64,000 nt of DNA from Paenibacillus sp. FSL A5-0031 (GCF_001956295.1 NZ_MRTD01000012.1:62001-126000); one strand, 5' to 3'; counted from the first letter of the stretch, positions 46,446 to 55,302 are shown. A program made the numbers and translations. Notes: a model not told the origin generated them from the sequence alone.

Positions 46446-46793
46446 TTGGACAAAACGGTACGCAGATATTACCAGCAAAAACAAAAGCAAAAAGAAATAG
46501 AGCAGGAGCTGACAGAACTCAGGCAGACCATTATGAGCTACTTGGCTGAGCAGGAAGCAAATGAGCTGGAGATTGGGAGCCATAAAGTAAAAGTGGTTGT
46601 GCAGGAGCGTAAGGAATACGATGACAACAAGCTTTATGAGGCGCTGCCAGATCCGGAGCTATGGCGAATGTTATCGAAGCCGGATGGCACAAAGATTGCA
46701 AGCTTGGTCAAGCTGAACGTCATTAATGAGGAAAAGCTGAAGGATACTTTTTCTACAAAGACGGTTAAGCTGCTTCAGGTGGATAAGAAGTAA
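46446..46793 (+). CDS. Small conserved-looking coiled-coil protein, unknown function
   Basis: The 115-residue protein starts with a Gln/Lys/Glu-rich helix of about 40 residues (YYQQKQKQKEIEQELTELRQ), likely a coiled coil. A short beta-rich part follows (LEIGSHKVKVVVQERKEYD), then a C-terminal region ending in LLQVDKK. There is no signal peptide or membrane segment. I do not recognise the family; the layout recalls small phage-type proteins, but nothing phage-like is adjacent. TTG 46446 is preferred because AGGAG lies ten bases before it; in-frame ATG 46410 and GTG 46437 are also open. Confidence 0.6.
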   Translation: MDKTVRRYYQQKQKQKEIEQELTELRQTIMSYLAEQEANELEIGSHKVKVVVQERKEYDDNKLYEALPDPELWRMLSKPDGTKIASLVKLNVINEEKLKDTFSTKTVKLLQVDKK

Positions 46794-46800
46794 ATTTATG

Positions 46801-46837
46801 AAAGGACGATTCGGTCAAACGAATCGTTCTTTTTTTG
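46801..46837 (+). terminator. Rho-independent terminator
   Basis: AGGACGATTCG pairs with CGAATCGTTCT (one wobble) around GTCAAA, followed by T7. Confidence 0.85.
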
Positions 46838-46930
46838 TGCGCGGCATTTGAAGCTCGCTAGGGGATGATTAGCGCAACTGGAAATGTCGAGCTGTTGGGG
46901 AAGCGGTTTGTCAACACGACTTACCCACGA

Positions 46931-47926
46931 GGCTTATCCCGCCGAAGCAGTTTTGCGGCGCGAGCTATACGGAAATAGAATTAGAAATTAGCTCTATTTC
47001 ACTCAAACTGACCAAAACCGCACAAATAGAACTAAAAACTAGTCTTATTATTGCGTGTATCCCGCCGAATTTCCTCTAAAGCGCGAACTACACGGAAATA
47101 GATCTAGAAATTAGCTCTATTTCACTCATACTGACCAAAACCGGACAAATAGAACTAATAACTAGTCTTATTATTGTTTGCATCCCGCGGAATTGCCACT
47201 AAAGCGCGAAACTTACAGAAATAGAACTAGAAATTAGCTTTATTTCACTCATACTGACCCAAACCGCACAAATAGAACTAAAAACTAGTCTTATTATTGC
47301 GTGTATCCCGCCGATTTGCCTTTGAAGCGCGAAACTTACAGAAATAGATCTAGAAATTAGCTCTATTTCACTCATACTGACCCAAACCGCACAAATAGAA
47401 CTAAAAACTAGACTTATTACTGCGTGTATCCCGCCGAATTGCCCCTGCAGCACGAAACTTAAAGAAATAGAACTAGAAATTAGCTCTATTTCACTCATAC
47501 TGACCCAAACCGCACAAATAGAACTAAAAACTAGTCTTATTATTGTTTGCGTCCCGCCGAATTGCCTCTAAAGCGCGAACTACACGGAAATAGATCTAGA
47601 AATTAGCTCTATTTCACTCATACTGACCCAAACCGCACAAATAGAACTAAAAACTAGTCTTATTATTGTGTGTATCCCGCCGATTTGCCTTTGAAGCGCG
47701 AAACTTACAGAAATAGAATTAGAAATTTGCTCTATTTCACTCATACTGACCCAAACCGCATAAATAGAACTAAAAACTAGTCTTATTATTGCGTGTATCC
47801 CGCCGAATTGCCCCTGCAGCACGAAACTTACAGAAATAGAACTAGAAATTAGCTCTATTTCACTCAAACTGACCAAAACCGCACAGATAGAACTAAAAAC
47901 TAGTCTTATTAATGCGTGCATAAGGT
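46931..47926. repeat. Tandem array of eight 123-bp repeats (plus a degenerate edge unit)
   Basis: The marker [A/G]GAAATAG recurs at 46971, 47094, 47217, 47340, 47463, 47586, 47709 and 47832, exactly 123 bp apart with no indels. A degenerate partial unit lies at about 46931-46970. Each unit holds two imperfect hairpins: GAAATAGA...TCTATTTC, with an inner CTA/TAG pair, and AATA-GA-ACTA-AAAAC-TAGT-CT-TATT. A GTATCCCGCCGAATTGCC segment lies between them. Since 123 is divisible by three, a minus-strand frame repeats every 41 residues (VFSSICAVWVSMSEIELIS), but TAG interrupts it where the unit contains GAACTACACGG. A non-coding structural or regulatory array is more likely than a gene. Confidence 0.9.
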
Positions 47927-48215
47927 ACTTCAATCGCCATCCTGCTAAGTCAAAAAGGAGGCAATGCAACAACAGGCTTCTTAAATTGTCACTAGTTGAT
48001 GTTTCTCTGTGAAATCAGAGAGCTGATACTTTAAATAGTCTCTCAAAAAGTCGTACGGATTCTTCATTGTCCTGAATTCTCTGAATCAACTTACAGACAA
48101 CATGTAACTGTCATCCTAAACGCAACTTTTTCTTCATTCTAGTCGTCATACTTACCAAATAAAGCCAAACTACGGGTGCATTAGATTTTTAGTGTGCAAT
48201 GGAGGCCTTGTATTT
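47927..48215. other. Intergenic stretch after the repeat array
   Basis: Holds no clear gene. A strong-looking AAAAGGAGG with ATG at 47963 leads only to a six-codon frame. No promoter stands out ahead of the lipoprotein at 48216. Confidence 0.5.
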
Positions 48216-50705
48216 ATGATTATCAAAAAATATCAAACGACAGCAATCGTTGTGCTTCTCGCCTTACTCGTTGGATGTGAAGGCAATGCCATTAACGACA
48301 TGCCATCAAATCAAATATCCGCTAAGGAAACACCCGCGAATGTTGTGCAACTCGTCCAAAAAGAAGAAGCCGCAACTCCTATACCGATTACGATCGATAC
48401 GATTAAGAGTGAAATAAAAGATGATTTAACCCAAGATCAGGTTCATACGCTTTTTGGAATACCAGCATCATCTGGAGAGAATTACATCATGATGAACGGT
48501 AAAATGAGTGTCATTGACCAATACATATATGAAGAGGGCCAATCAAAACTCGTCATTCAATGGTCCAAGGAAGGGCAGCTGCTATACGCTGTATTCTACG
48601 ATACGGATGCTTCAGGGAAACGCAGGAGCTTCCTGCCTGCCATTAAGGGGCTGTCGTCATCCTCATCAGAAAATAATCTTGTAGCTAGAGAGCATGCGAT
48701 AGAGCTGGATAAGCCAGTTACATTATATATGAACACGAATGCCTATGAGTGGTGGGGAGGAACACGTGCTGTTAAGTTCATCTCTGTAGATGCACGGGCA
48801 AAATATAAAGTCGTTACATTGTCGAATGATTTTGCCGAAATTCAGGACGAATCGGGATATGGCGGATTTGTACCCGTGTGGTATTTAACAAAAGAAGCCG
48901 CTCAAGTGAAAGATATAGCACCTCTATCGTTAAAAGCAAAAGAAAGTGCTAAGGCGAAGTGGTATCCGAATTCACAAGGTGATGCCACAACAATGAAAGA
49001 GGGAGATACCCTCTATGCTTACAAGCAATATGGGGATTGGTATGGAGCTGCCGTACCGAATAGTGCTGAAGGTGATAAATCCTATGGCCTTCTATGGATT
49101 CGTAAGGATCAAGTAACGTCAGCTGATGGTGCTGCGCCTTTGTTTGAGATTGAAAATAGCAAACAAGCGGTAGCTGCTGCTGTACGGAGTGTACTTGTGC
49201 CTGGTCTTGAGAAAGCTCGCGTGAAGGCGATCTTTGGTGAACCTTCGTTCGAAGAGTCTTCCGAAAATGTAGCACCATTAGAAGAAAAAGCTCGCACCCT
49301 TCCATTATGGCGTTATGAGGGTGAGCAAAATGAGCTTATCGTTGCTTGGTCAGAAGCGGGGACACTTCGGTATTCGATATACCGAGACTCCCCCGAACTA
49401 ATTGCGCCACAATATGGTGTTAGTGCTCAGGGACCTCTTGCACCTTCGCTGCATATGCAGTGGGATTGGCGCTTCAAGTCCGATCTCGGTTTCAATTTTC
49501 TACTTGAGAAGGTTGGTAATGTTCTGCTCATCGCAGGCGAGGATGGCGGTTTTAGCGGAATGCACAATAATTCGAATATATATGCGCTTGACTCAGCTAC
49601 GGGTCGCAAGAAATGGCAGTTTGATTTTGGCTTTGGAAGACATGATTACGGTTTATCGCAAGATAAAGAACGAATAGCGTTTCTTAAAAGCTCTATGAAA
49701 GAAGACCGTCCAGTTCACACGCTTCAGGCATTAAAGACAGCTACCGGACAAAAAATGTGGCAAAAGAAGCTGGACAATGGTAAGGATGTAACCTCATTTG
49801 CTGTATCCAAAAACGTGATCTCAGCCGTTCAATCAAAGCGAGTCAGCACAACGGAAGAAAAGTTTACTTATGATCTCATCGGGTGGAGTATGGGAACAGG
49901 CAAGCAGCTTTGGAATATTGAGCTAGCTCAAGAATCAGAATTGGTTCGTGATGTCGGCAATCAAGACGTACTGCTTGTACAGGTTGGTGAGGACATGAGC
50001 CCTGTCATTTTGAATGAGCTGCAGGCATACGATCCGTTGACTGGAAAGGTGCTCTGGAAGAAGCCGGAGCGTAAAGCGGCCTTAGACCAAGAAGTGATGG
50101 ATAGTGTTCGTTATGCGGAGCGTTCGAAAGCTTTTTGGACGAGGACGGTGGATGAATTAGTGTTAGTAGATGCTAAAACAGGCAAGGATGGGCTTCGCCT
50201 GCCTCTTGCCGGTTATAGCCGTTACGATATTATTGATGAAAATTATATCTTTCTACAGCAGTCATCTGATAATAACTTGTATAGTGAAAACGTGAAAAGC
50301 TCCTTAATCGAAGTTAAGTTAGGCAGGCCGTTATTTACACTAGAAGGAAGAGCTGAATTCGGGAAAATAGAAGGAAGCTTGTTATATTATCGCCTGAACG
50401 GTAAAGCGATGTCTTTTGATTTGAAAAAGGAAGAGCAGCGCTGGACAACATCGGGGGTTCCTGGCAAGCAAACGGATGGCGCTTCAGTTGTTCATTATGG
50501 CGGCAAGCTGATCGGCGTCTTTCCGGGTCTCGGTAATATGTATGTGTTAGACGAATCGACTGGAGAAGCAGTGAATAGACTCTCAGACGTTCGAGTTGGG
50601 TATTACGATTTTACGCCAAATCAACTGCTGAGTGGTTATTTATCGGTTATTGATGGGCAGCTTTATGTAGGCTCCTCGAATGGGTATTTTAGTAAAATAA
50701 AATAG
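48216..50705 (+). CDS. Large lipoprotein with SH3-like and PQQ-type beta-propeller domains
   Basis: The 829-residue protein has a lipoprotein signal with lipobox LLVGC. Two related segments, about 60-140 and 330-400, share a pattern of (Q/R)VHTLFGIP / KAIFGEPS, then (L/E)-VI-WS, like OmlA/SmpA-type repeats. Between them is an SH3-like pair (about 165-300; GGFVPVWYLTKE, YGLLWIRKDQVTS). A C-terminal PQQ-like propeller (about 425-829; IYALDSATGRKKWQFDFGFG, LIGWSMGTGKQLWNIELAQ, YDPLTGKVLWKKPE) completes it. It is extracytoplasmic and probably a scaffold or sensor in the envelope. ATG 48216 lies ten bases after GGAGG; GTG 48192 lies before that site. Confidence 0.75.
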   Translation: MIIKKYQTTAIVVLLALLVGCEGNAINDMPSNQISAKETPANVVQLVQKEEAATPIPITIDTIKSEIKDDLTQDQVHTLFGIPASSGENYIMMNGKMSVIDQYIYEEGQSKLVIQWSKEGQLLYAVFYDTDASGKRRSFLPAIKGLSSSSSENNLVAREHAIELDKPVTLYMNTNAYEWWGGTRAVKFISVDARAKYKVVTLSNDFAEIQDESGYGGFVPVWYLTKEAAQVKDIAPLSLKAKESAKAKWYPNSQGDATTMKEGDTLYAYKQYGDWYGAAVPNSAEGDKSYGLLWIRKDQVTSADGAAPLFEIENSKQAVAAAVRSVLVPGLEKARVKAIFGEPSFEESSENVAPLEEKARTLPLWRYEGEQNELIVAWSEAGTLRYSIYRDSPELIAPQYGVSAQGPLAPSLHMQWDWRFKSDLGFNFLLEKVGNVLLIAGEDGGFSGMHNNSNIYALDSATGRKKWQFDFGFGRHDYGLSQDKERIAFLKSSMKEDRPVHTLQALKTATGQKMWQKKLDNGKDVTSFAVSKNVISAVQSKRVSTTEEKFTYDLIGWSMGTGKQLWNIELAQESELVRDVGNQDVLLVQVGEDMSPVILNELQAYDPLTGKVLWKKPERKAALDQEVMDSVRYAERSKAFWTRTVDELVLVDAKTGKDGLRLPLAGYSRYDIIDENYIFLQQSSDNNLYSENVKSSLIEVKLGRPLFTLEGRAEFGKIEGSLLYYRLNGKAMSFDLKKEEQRWTTSGVPGKQTDGASVVHYGGKLIGVFPGLGNMYVLDESTGEAVNRLSDVRVGYYDFTPNQLLSGYLSVIDGQLYVGSSNGYFSKIK

Positions 50706-50718
50706 AAGGAAGTGTGTT

Positions 50719-51369
50719 ATGCCAATTGATGCCGTATTATTTGATTTTGATGGGACTTTAGCAGATACTTTGCCATTATCGTTTGAAGCTTTTAACACCG
50801 TCTTCAAAACATATGACAATCGAGATGTTACCAATGAAGAGCTCATAGCGATGTTTGGTCCGACAGAAGAGGAGATCATTGCAAATCATTTCAGGAATGA
50901 AGAATTCATCTTACAAGCGATTATGGACTATTATGAGATTTACAAGCAGGGGCATTTTGATACCATCGAAAAGGATCAGGCTATTATTGATTTGCTAGAA
51001 CATTTGAAAGGAAAGGGGATCAAGATAGGAGTCATCACAGGAAAAAGCAGGCGAGCGTTCCAGATTTCATCTGAAGCGCTGAATTTAATAAGTTACTTTG
51101 ATGTGGTGATTACTGGGGATGATGTCGTGAAGCCCAAACCTGATCCCGAAGGTATATATAAAGCGTTAGAAATCCTTGGCGTTAATAAATCCAAAACCGT
51201 ATTTATTGGCGACAGTAATGCCGATATTGTGGCAGGTAAATCTGCTGGCTTACGGACTTATGGCGTGCAATGGCTGTCAACGTTCCAAAGCAGCGTGTTT
51301 GATATACCGCCTGATGCTATTTTCAGAAGCGTATCTGAATTTCTTGACATCATGAAAGAAGAGGGATAA
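50719..51369 (+). CDS. HAD-superfamily phosphatase, second copy
   Basis: The 216-residue protein shows motif I DFDGTLADT, motif II in VITGKSRR, the motif III Lys in VVKPKPDPEG and motif IV GDSNADIVAG. It is clearly related to the product at 3095 (shared GPTE, TGKSRR, TGDDV and RTY/F...QW segments), yet the two are diverged, so this is an old duplication. AGAAGGAAGTG precedes ATG 50719. It lies 13 bp after the lipoprotein gene and 4 bp before the NUDIX gene; the latter pairing suggests a joint housekeeping role on nucleotides or sugar phosphates. Confidence 0.83.
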   Translation: MPIDAVLFDFDGTLADTLPLSFEAFNTVFKTYDNRDVTNEELIAMFGPTEEEIIANHFRNEEFILQAIMDYYEIYKQGHFDTIEKDQAIIDLLEHLKGKGIKIGVITGKSRRAFQISSEALNLISYFDVVITGDDVVKPKPDPEGIYKALEILGVNKSKTVFIGDSNADIVAGKSAGLRTYGVQWLSTFQSSVFDIPPDAIFRSVSEFLDIMKEEG

Positions 51370-51373
51370 ACCG

Positions 51374-51991
51374 ATGGAATTGAAGTGGTTAGAGTGGGCG
51401 AAACAGATGCAGGCGATTGCTCAAACGGGACTTACGTACACGAAGGATGTTTATGATATAGAACGTTATGAACAGCTGCGGCAGATGAGTATAGAAATTA
51501 TGATGAACTATACTTTGGTCAGTCAGGAGAAAATTGCTCTAACTTTCGCAAGTGATTCTGGTTATGCGACTCCAAAGGTCGATATTCGTGGTGTGATTTT
51601 TAAGGAAAATAAAATACTGCTTGTTCGCGAGAAGTTGGATGGCGCATGGGCATTGCCGGGAGGTTGGGCGGATATCGGTTATTCGCCTTCGGAGATTGCA
51701 GTGAAAGAGGTCAAAGAAGAATCAGGGTTTGATGTTGCGCCCGTTCGTTTACTCGCTGTATTGGATAAAAAATTTCATGATCATCCGCCTGAGCCTTACC
51801 ATGTATATAAGTTTTTTATACTTTGTAAAATCGTTGGTGGAGAGGCCACTGTCGGAGTAGAAACAAGTGCGGTTGATTTTTTTGAGATGGATCAATTGCC
51901 AGAGCTGTCTGCGGAGAGAAACACCAAAAAACAGATTCAAACGTTGTTTGAGTTTCTGGAAAACCCAAATAAAGAGATTATTCTGGATTGA
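51374..51991 (+). CDS. NUDIX hydrolase with NUDIX_N-type N-terminal domain
   Basis: The 205-residue protein has an N-terminal helical domain (about 1-65) and a NUDIX domain with PGGWADIGYSPSEIAVKEV followed by KEESGF. Relative to the box GX5EX7REUXEEXGU, the first Glu is Tyr and the Arg is Lys; both changes are known in the NUDIX_N subfamily acting on ADP-ribose or related diphosphates. The EE pair needed for metal binding is kept. ATG 51374 is four bases after the HAD stop, with AGAAGAGGG before it, so the genes are coupled. Confidence 0.82.
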   Translation: MELKWLEWAKQMQAIAQTGLTYTKDVYDIERYEQLRQMSIEIMMNYTLVSQEKIALTFASDSGYATPKVDIRGVIFKENKILLVREKLDGAWALPGGWADIGYSPSEIAVKEVKEESGFDVAPVRLLAVLDKKFHDHPPEPYHVYKFFILCKIVGGEATVGVETSAVDFFEMDQLPELSAERNTKKQIQTLFEFLENPNKEIILD

Positions 51992-52095
51992 CCTGTTGTA
52001 ATAATCGGGATCGTAATATTTTATATACCTTGAGATGAAGCGGGTTTATTTTCAATTGTCGAAATCCCGTACATGCACTTCTAGGCGGCTACCCA

Positions 52096-52103
52096 CATAT
52101 AAT
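52096..52103 (+). promoter_or_regulatory. Possible SigE/SigK-type -10 element of sigK
   Basis: CATATAAT resembles the SigE/SigK -10 box (CATACAAT-like). It lies 59 bp before the sigK start, with a possible ACAT in the -35 area at 52071-52074. sigK is known to be driven by SigE and SigK in Bacillales. The match is short and unproven. Confidence 0.35.
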
Positions 52104-52154
52104 GGAGAACAGACTTCAGTGTTCATCTGTAATACATCGTGGGGGTGACTGAGC

Positions 52155-52856
52155 ATGCCAGGATTGTTTTCGGCAATAGCACTATTTATTAAACAGCTTT
52201 CGCTACTTGTCTCTTATGTCAAAAATAATGCTTTTCCCCAGCCTCTTCAAGAGGAGGAGGAAACTAAACATCTGCAACTGATGGCGGAAGGTAATCAACG
52301 TTCACGAAATCTTTTGATCGAACATAACCTTCGACTTGTCGCTCACATAGTGAAAAAATTCGACAATACTGGGGAGGATCTCGAGGATTTGATCTCGATC
52401 GGGACGATCGGTCTGATTAAAGCGATCGAGAGCTTCCAAACCGGGAAAGGGACGAAGCTCGCTACATTTGCTGCTCGTTGTATCGAGAATGAAATACTTA
52501 TGCATCTGCGGTCTTTGAAAAAGACTAGGAAAGACGTATCACTTCATGACCCAATTGGAACGGATAAGGAAGGCAATGAAATTACGCTGATCGATATCCT
52601 CGGTACTGAAGCGGATGATATCGTCGATAAAGTGCAATTGAAAATTGAAAAGTCGAAGATATATAAGAATTTGGATATACTTGATGACCGCGAGAAGGAA
52701 GTTGTTATTGGACGGTTTGGTTTGGAGCATGGCGGGGATGAGCGGACGCAGCGGGAGATTGCGAAGGAGCTTGGGATTAGTCGGAGTTATGTTTCAAGGA
52801 TAGAGAAAAGGGCTCTAATGAAGCTTTATCATGAGTTTTATAAGGCGAAGCGGTAA
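52155..52856 (+). CDS. sigK: RNA polymerase sporulation sigma factor SigK (uninterrupted)
   Basis: The 233-residue protein matches SigK along its whole length. It has a pro-sequence-like hydrophobic N-terminus (PGLFSAIALFIKQLSLLVSYV) that is normally removed by SpoIVFB. Region 2 follows (NLLIEHNLRLVAHIVKKFDN, DLISIGTIGLIKAIESF), then region 4 with the helix-turn-helix (REIAKELGISRSYVSRIEKR). Residues 111-114 (ENEI) mark where the skin element splits sigK in Bacillus subtilis; here the gene is continuous. It directs mother-cell gene expression late in sporulation. ATG 52155 follows GGGGGTGA at six bases. Three partial copies of the gene lie downstream at 54444, 56434 and 59286. Confidence 0.92.
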   Translation: MPGLFSAIALFIKQLSLLVSYVKNNAFPQPLQEEEETKHLQLMAEGNQRSRNLLIEHNLRLVAHIVKKFDNTGEDLEDLISIGTIGLIKAIESFQTGKGTKLATFAARCIENEILMHLRSLKKTRKDVSLHDPIGTDKEGNEITLIDILGTEADDIVDKVQLKIEKSKIYKNLDILDDREKEVVIGRFGLEHGGDERTQREIAKELGISRSYVSRIEKRALMKLYHEFYKAKR

Positions 52857-52946
52857 GAATGGCCTGAGCTCTTATAGTACATCTGACATTATCGTATGTA
52901 GCAATAAAGTTATGAATAGATTGAACTATGTTACATCAATAAAAGG

Positions 52947-52980
52947 AACCAAACGATATAGATTCCGTTTGGTTTTTTTC
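52947..52980 (+). terminator. sigK terminator
   Basis: ACCAAACG pairs with CGTTTGG around ATATAGATTC, followed by T7. The same structure is kept after sigK copies 2 and 4. Confidence 0.8.
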
Positions 52981-52984
52981 TGTA

Positions 52985-53009
52985 TACGCATTCCACACAT
53001 GTCGAGTGT
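52985..53009. repeat. 25-bp CATGTG-centred repeat, copy 1
   Basis: Begins TACGCATTCC and contains ACACATGT; it lies five bases after the sigK terminator. Related 25-bp copies occur at 55039, 56335 and 59451. It is roughly palindromic around CATGTG. Confidence 0.6.
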
Positions 53010-53052
53010 GTGGCGGTGTTGGTTTGGAACGGAACTGAAGATAAGTAACATT

Positions 53053-53078
53053 AACAGCCCTTCTAGCGAAGGGCTGTT
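53053..53078. other. Perfect 11-bp stem-loop
   Basis: AACAGCCCTTC-TAGC-GAAGGGCTGTT. No T run follows on the plus strand, so it may be a weak terminator or an mRNA structure ahead of the DUF4317 gene. Confidence 0.5.
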
Positions 53079-53132
53079 ATATCGTTTATACTGATAAAAC
53101 CAATTTACTTCTTAGGAGTTGTCTAACGAATC

Positions 53133-54299
53133 ATGATAAAGAAAGAAGTCGCGCATATACGCAAGCAATTTAAGCTGGATCACGATATGATGAATATTAA
53201 CGACATTCTCAACGTGTATATTATGAAGGATAGCAACGAGGTCTATCATTGGGAGAGCCAGGCGTTTGCTCTGGTGGATAGAGAGAAGCAGGAGTTGTAT
53301 ATGGGGAATTTCAAAAAACTGCTGACCGGAGAATTGGATCAGAAGTTGTTCGAGTTGAAGTTTCAGGAGGAAGCAGAGGATCCGACGCGAGTGATACTTC
53401 ACCAAGGTTTGTCGACAGGCAATCCTGAAGAATGGAAGGACCTGATGCTGCTGTTGGTGGATAAAATGTTGGTGGATACCAAGTATGAACAGGATACAGT
53501 AGTCACGTTCGTTCGTGGACAGTATTTCCGGCCGACCAAGGGCAGAAATGAAGAAGCCGAAGAGAGCGGGAAGGACGAGCTGTTCGCGCATCCGTTCATT
53601 CTATGCAGCATGAATTCCACGGAGAAGCAAAAGAAGACTCTCTTGTTCGATTATGTGGAGAGGGAATTTAAGTACAATGTCATTGTAGATCCGATTATCA
53701 AGTTAAGTTCGCCGGAGCACGGGTTCTTTTACCCTAGCGTGACGGATAACTATTCCGATGTGAACCGCATTCTGTATTGTACGGCAAAATCGAATTATCC
53801 AGATCCGCACTTCATCGGACAGGTCTTAAATGCCGAAAGATCCATGACGGCAATGGAAGAGAGGGCTATTTTCGAAGACATCGTGAAGGAAGTGGTGGGC
53901 GAACAACTCGACGTAGCCACTCTCGCACAGGTGTACGAGGAGATCCACCAAGTAATCGAAACTAACGAAGATAAAGAAGAACCCCCGAAGTTGGATTATA
54001 AAGATGTGGAACGTGTGCTGACAATAAGCGGCATAGATAACGTGACGACGGATAAAGTGGAACGCGCGTTTCAAACGATCGTCGACGATAGGAACTATGA
54101 AATGAAGGCAAGCAGCGTTATGCCGAAATTCACTTCAAAATCGATTAAGATCGATACAAAGGTAGCCTCGATTTCGGTCAGCCCGCAGGATTTAAAATAT
54201 GTGAGACAGGTGAATTATCAAGGGAAACGATGCATCCTGATTGAGATCGATGAAGATGCCGTAATCGAAGGATTTACGCTCAGTACAGAGACGTTATAG
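53133..54299 (+). CDS. DUF4317 protein
   Basis: The 388-residue, highly charged, apparently cytoplasmic protein matches the DUF4317 family in length and layout: N-terminal MIKKEVAHIRKQFKLD, central VVTFVRGQYFRP and SVTDNYSDVNRILYC, and a C-terminal domain with SISVSPQDLKYVRQV and ILIEIDEDAVIEGF. The family has no described function. A poorly spaced TTAGGAGTT (about 16 bases before ATG 53133) is the only visible ribosome binding site. It lies between the true sigK and its first partial copy, making it one of the inserted cargo genes of this locus. Confidence 0.8.
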   Translation: MIKKEVAHIRKQFKLDHDMMNINDILNVYIMKDSNEVYHWESQAFALVDREKQELYMGNFKKLLTGELDQKLFELKFQEEAEDPTRVILHQGLSTGNPEEWKDLMLLLVDKMLVDTKYEQDTVVTFVRGQYFRPTKGRNEEAEESGKDELFAHPFILCSMNSTEKQKKTLLFDYVEREFKYNVIVDPIIKLSSPEHGFFYPSVTDNYSDVNRILYCTAKSNYPDPHFIGQVLNAERSMTAMEERAIFEDIVKEVVGEQLDVATLAQVYEEIHQVIETNEDKEEPPKLDYKDVERVLTISGIDNVTTDKVERAFQTIVDDRNYEMKASSVMPKFTSKSIKIDTKVASISVSPQDLKYVRQVNYQGKRCILIEIDEDAVIEGFTLSTETL

Positions 54300-54377
54300 A
54301 CTCAGTTGACAGCGTTGGTTGATGCGGTTGCAGCCTTTGAATAGGTCGGCGCATAATGTGTTCTTGAGGGAAAGAAA

Positions 54378-54410
54378 ATATTTTAAGGGGACGAGCTGGA
54401 ATGTGTTGAC
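54378..54410 (+). repeat. 33-bp junction repeat, copy 1
   Basis: Begins ATATTTTAAGGGGACGAG and ends TGTGTTGAC. A copy with about 29 of 33 identical bases lies at 56373. Both lie shortly upstream of a partial sigK copy, and neither is present before the true sigK. Confidence 0.65.
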
Positions 54411-54443
54411 GTTTGGTTTACATCAGGTTGTGTCCACAACGTC

Positions 54444-54908
54444 AAAAAATTCGACAATACTGGGGAGGATCTCGAGGATTTGATCTCGATCGGGACAATC
54501 GGTCTGATTAAAGCGATCGAGAGCTTCCAACCGGGAAAGGGACGAAGCTCGCTACATTTGCTGCTCGTTGTATCGAGAATGAAATACTTATGCACTCATG
54601 ATCCAATTGGAACGGATAAGGAAGGCAATGAAATTACGCTGATCGATATCCTCGGTACTGAAGCGGATGATATCGTCGATAAGGTGCAGTTGAAAATTGA
54701 AAAGTCGAAGATATATAAGAATTTGGATCTACTTGATGACCGCGAGAAGGAAGTTGTCATCGGGCGCTTCGGGCTGGAGCATGGCGGGGATGAGCGGACG
54801 CAGCGGGAGATTGCGAAGGAACTTGGGATTAGTCGGAGTTATGTTTCTAGGATAGAGAAGAAAGCGCTTATGAAGCTTTATCATGAGTTTTATAAGGCGA
54901 AGCGGTGA
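54444..54908 (+). pseudogene. Partial sigK copy 2 (residues 67-233 equivalent)
   Basis: Homology to the true sigK begins abruptly at AAAAAATTCGAC (equivalent to 52353) and runs to the stop codon and terminator. It lacks the N-terminus, start and ribosome binding site. One A is missing at about 54530 and about 38 bases are missing at about 54595, together 39, so the frame shifts between ESFQPGKG and HDPIGTD and then returns. Region 4 is intact. Many codons differ from the true gene synonymously (for example IGRFGL spelled ATC GGG CGC TTC GGG CTG rather than ATT GGA CGG TTT GGT TTG). This suggests that it came from a separately evolving sigK. It is unlikely to be expressed as a functional factor. 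Confidence 0.88.
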
Positions 54909-55302
54909 GACTCAAATAAGTTCATATATAATACCTGATCTATCGTATGTAACGATAAAGTTAGGGTTTGATTGCACGATGTTATATCAATAAATGAAAC
55001 CAAATGGCAGAGATTCCATTTGGTTTTTTCTTTATGTATACGTACTCCGCACATGTGGAGTGCTTAATATTGATAATTCTGAAACAATAATTGAGATGTG
55101 ACGATGCGGCTCAAAGGCATTGATTGTAATGATATGATCGTGTACGCTTAGGTACTGGTATTAAGCGAACGGGCAGTTTAGCGGAACAAGACGGTTAGAT
55201 TGTTCTCAAACATAATATTAAATCCATGGTATGATGTGCGGGAAATGGGTCAAGGTTAGGTGAGCAGATTTTCTATTTTTGCGAAGGAGGAGATAAAGCG
55301 AT
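54909..55302. other. Intergenic: sigK-copy-2 downstream region, then unassigned sequence
   Basis: 54994-55030 holds a sigK-type terminator (AAACCAAATGG pairing with CCATTTGGTTT, then T6), followed by the 25-bp repeat at 55039. From about 55070 to the APH-like gene at 55303 I see no gene or clear promoter. Confidence 0.6.
55039..55063. repeat. 25-bp CATGTG-centred repeat, copy 2
   Basis: TACGTACTCC...ATGTGGAGTGC. It is 22/25 identical to the copy at 56335; these two enclose the phosphotransferase gene. Confidence 0.65.

Noticed and set aside
46971..47926. CRISPR array
   Set aside because: The repeated unit is a full 123 bp with no variable spacers, and no cas gene is present.
47199..47972. 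Minus-strand open frames in the repeat array (41-residue repeats such as VFSSICAVWVSMSEIELIS)
   Set aside because: The frame is open only because the unit is a multiple of three; it is broken by TAG in units with GAACTACACGG, has no ribosome binding site and ends arbitrarily.
47963..47983. AAAAGGAGG followed by ATG as the start of a gene
   Set aside because: The frame ends after six codons (MQQQAS then stop), so it is not a gene.
47981..48067. Minus-strand 28-codon frame (MKNPYDFLRDYLKYQLSDFT...)
   Set aside because: The sequence looks protein-like, but there is no good ribosome binding site and no neighbour or family that I recognise; too short to call.
52155..52856. sigK split by a skin element
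   Set aside because: The gene is continuous through residues 111-114 (ENEI) and no recombinase gene is found in the window.
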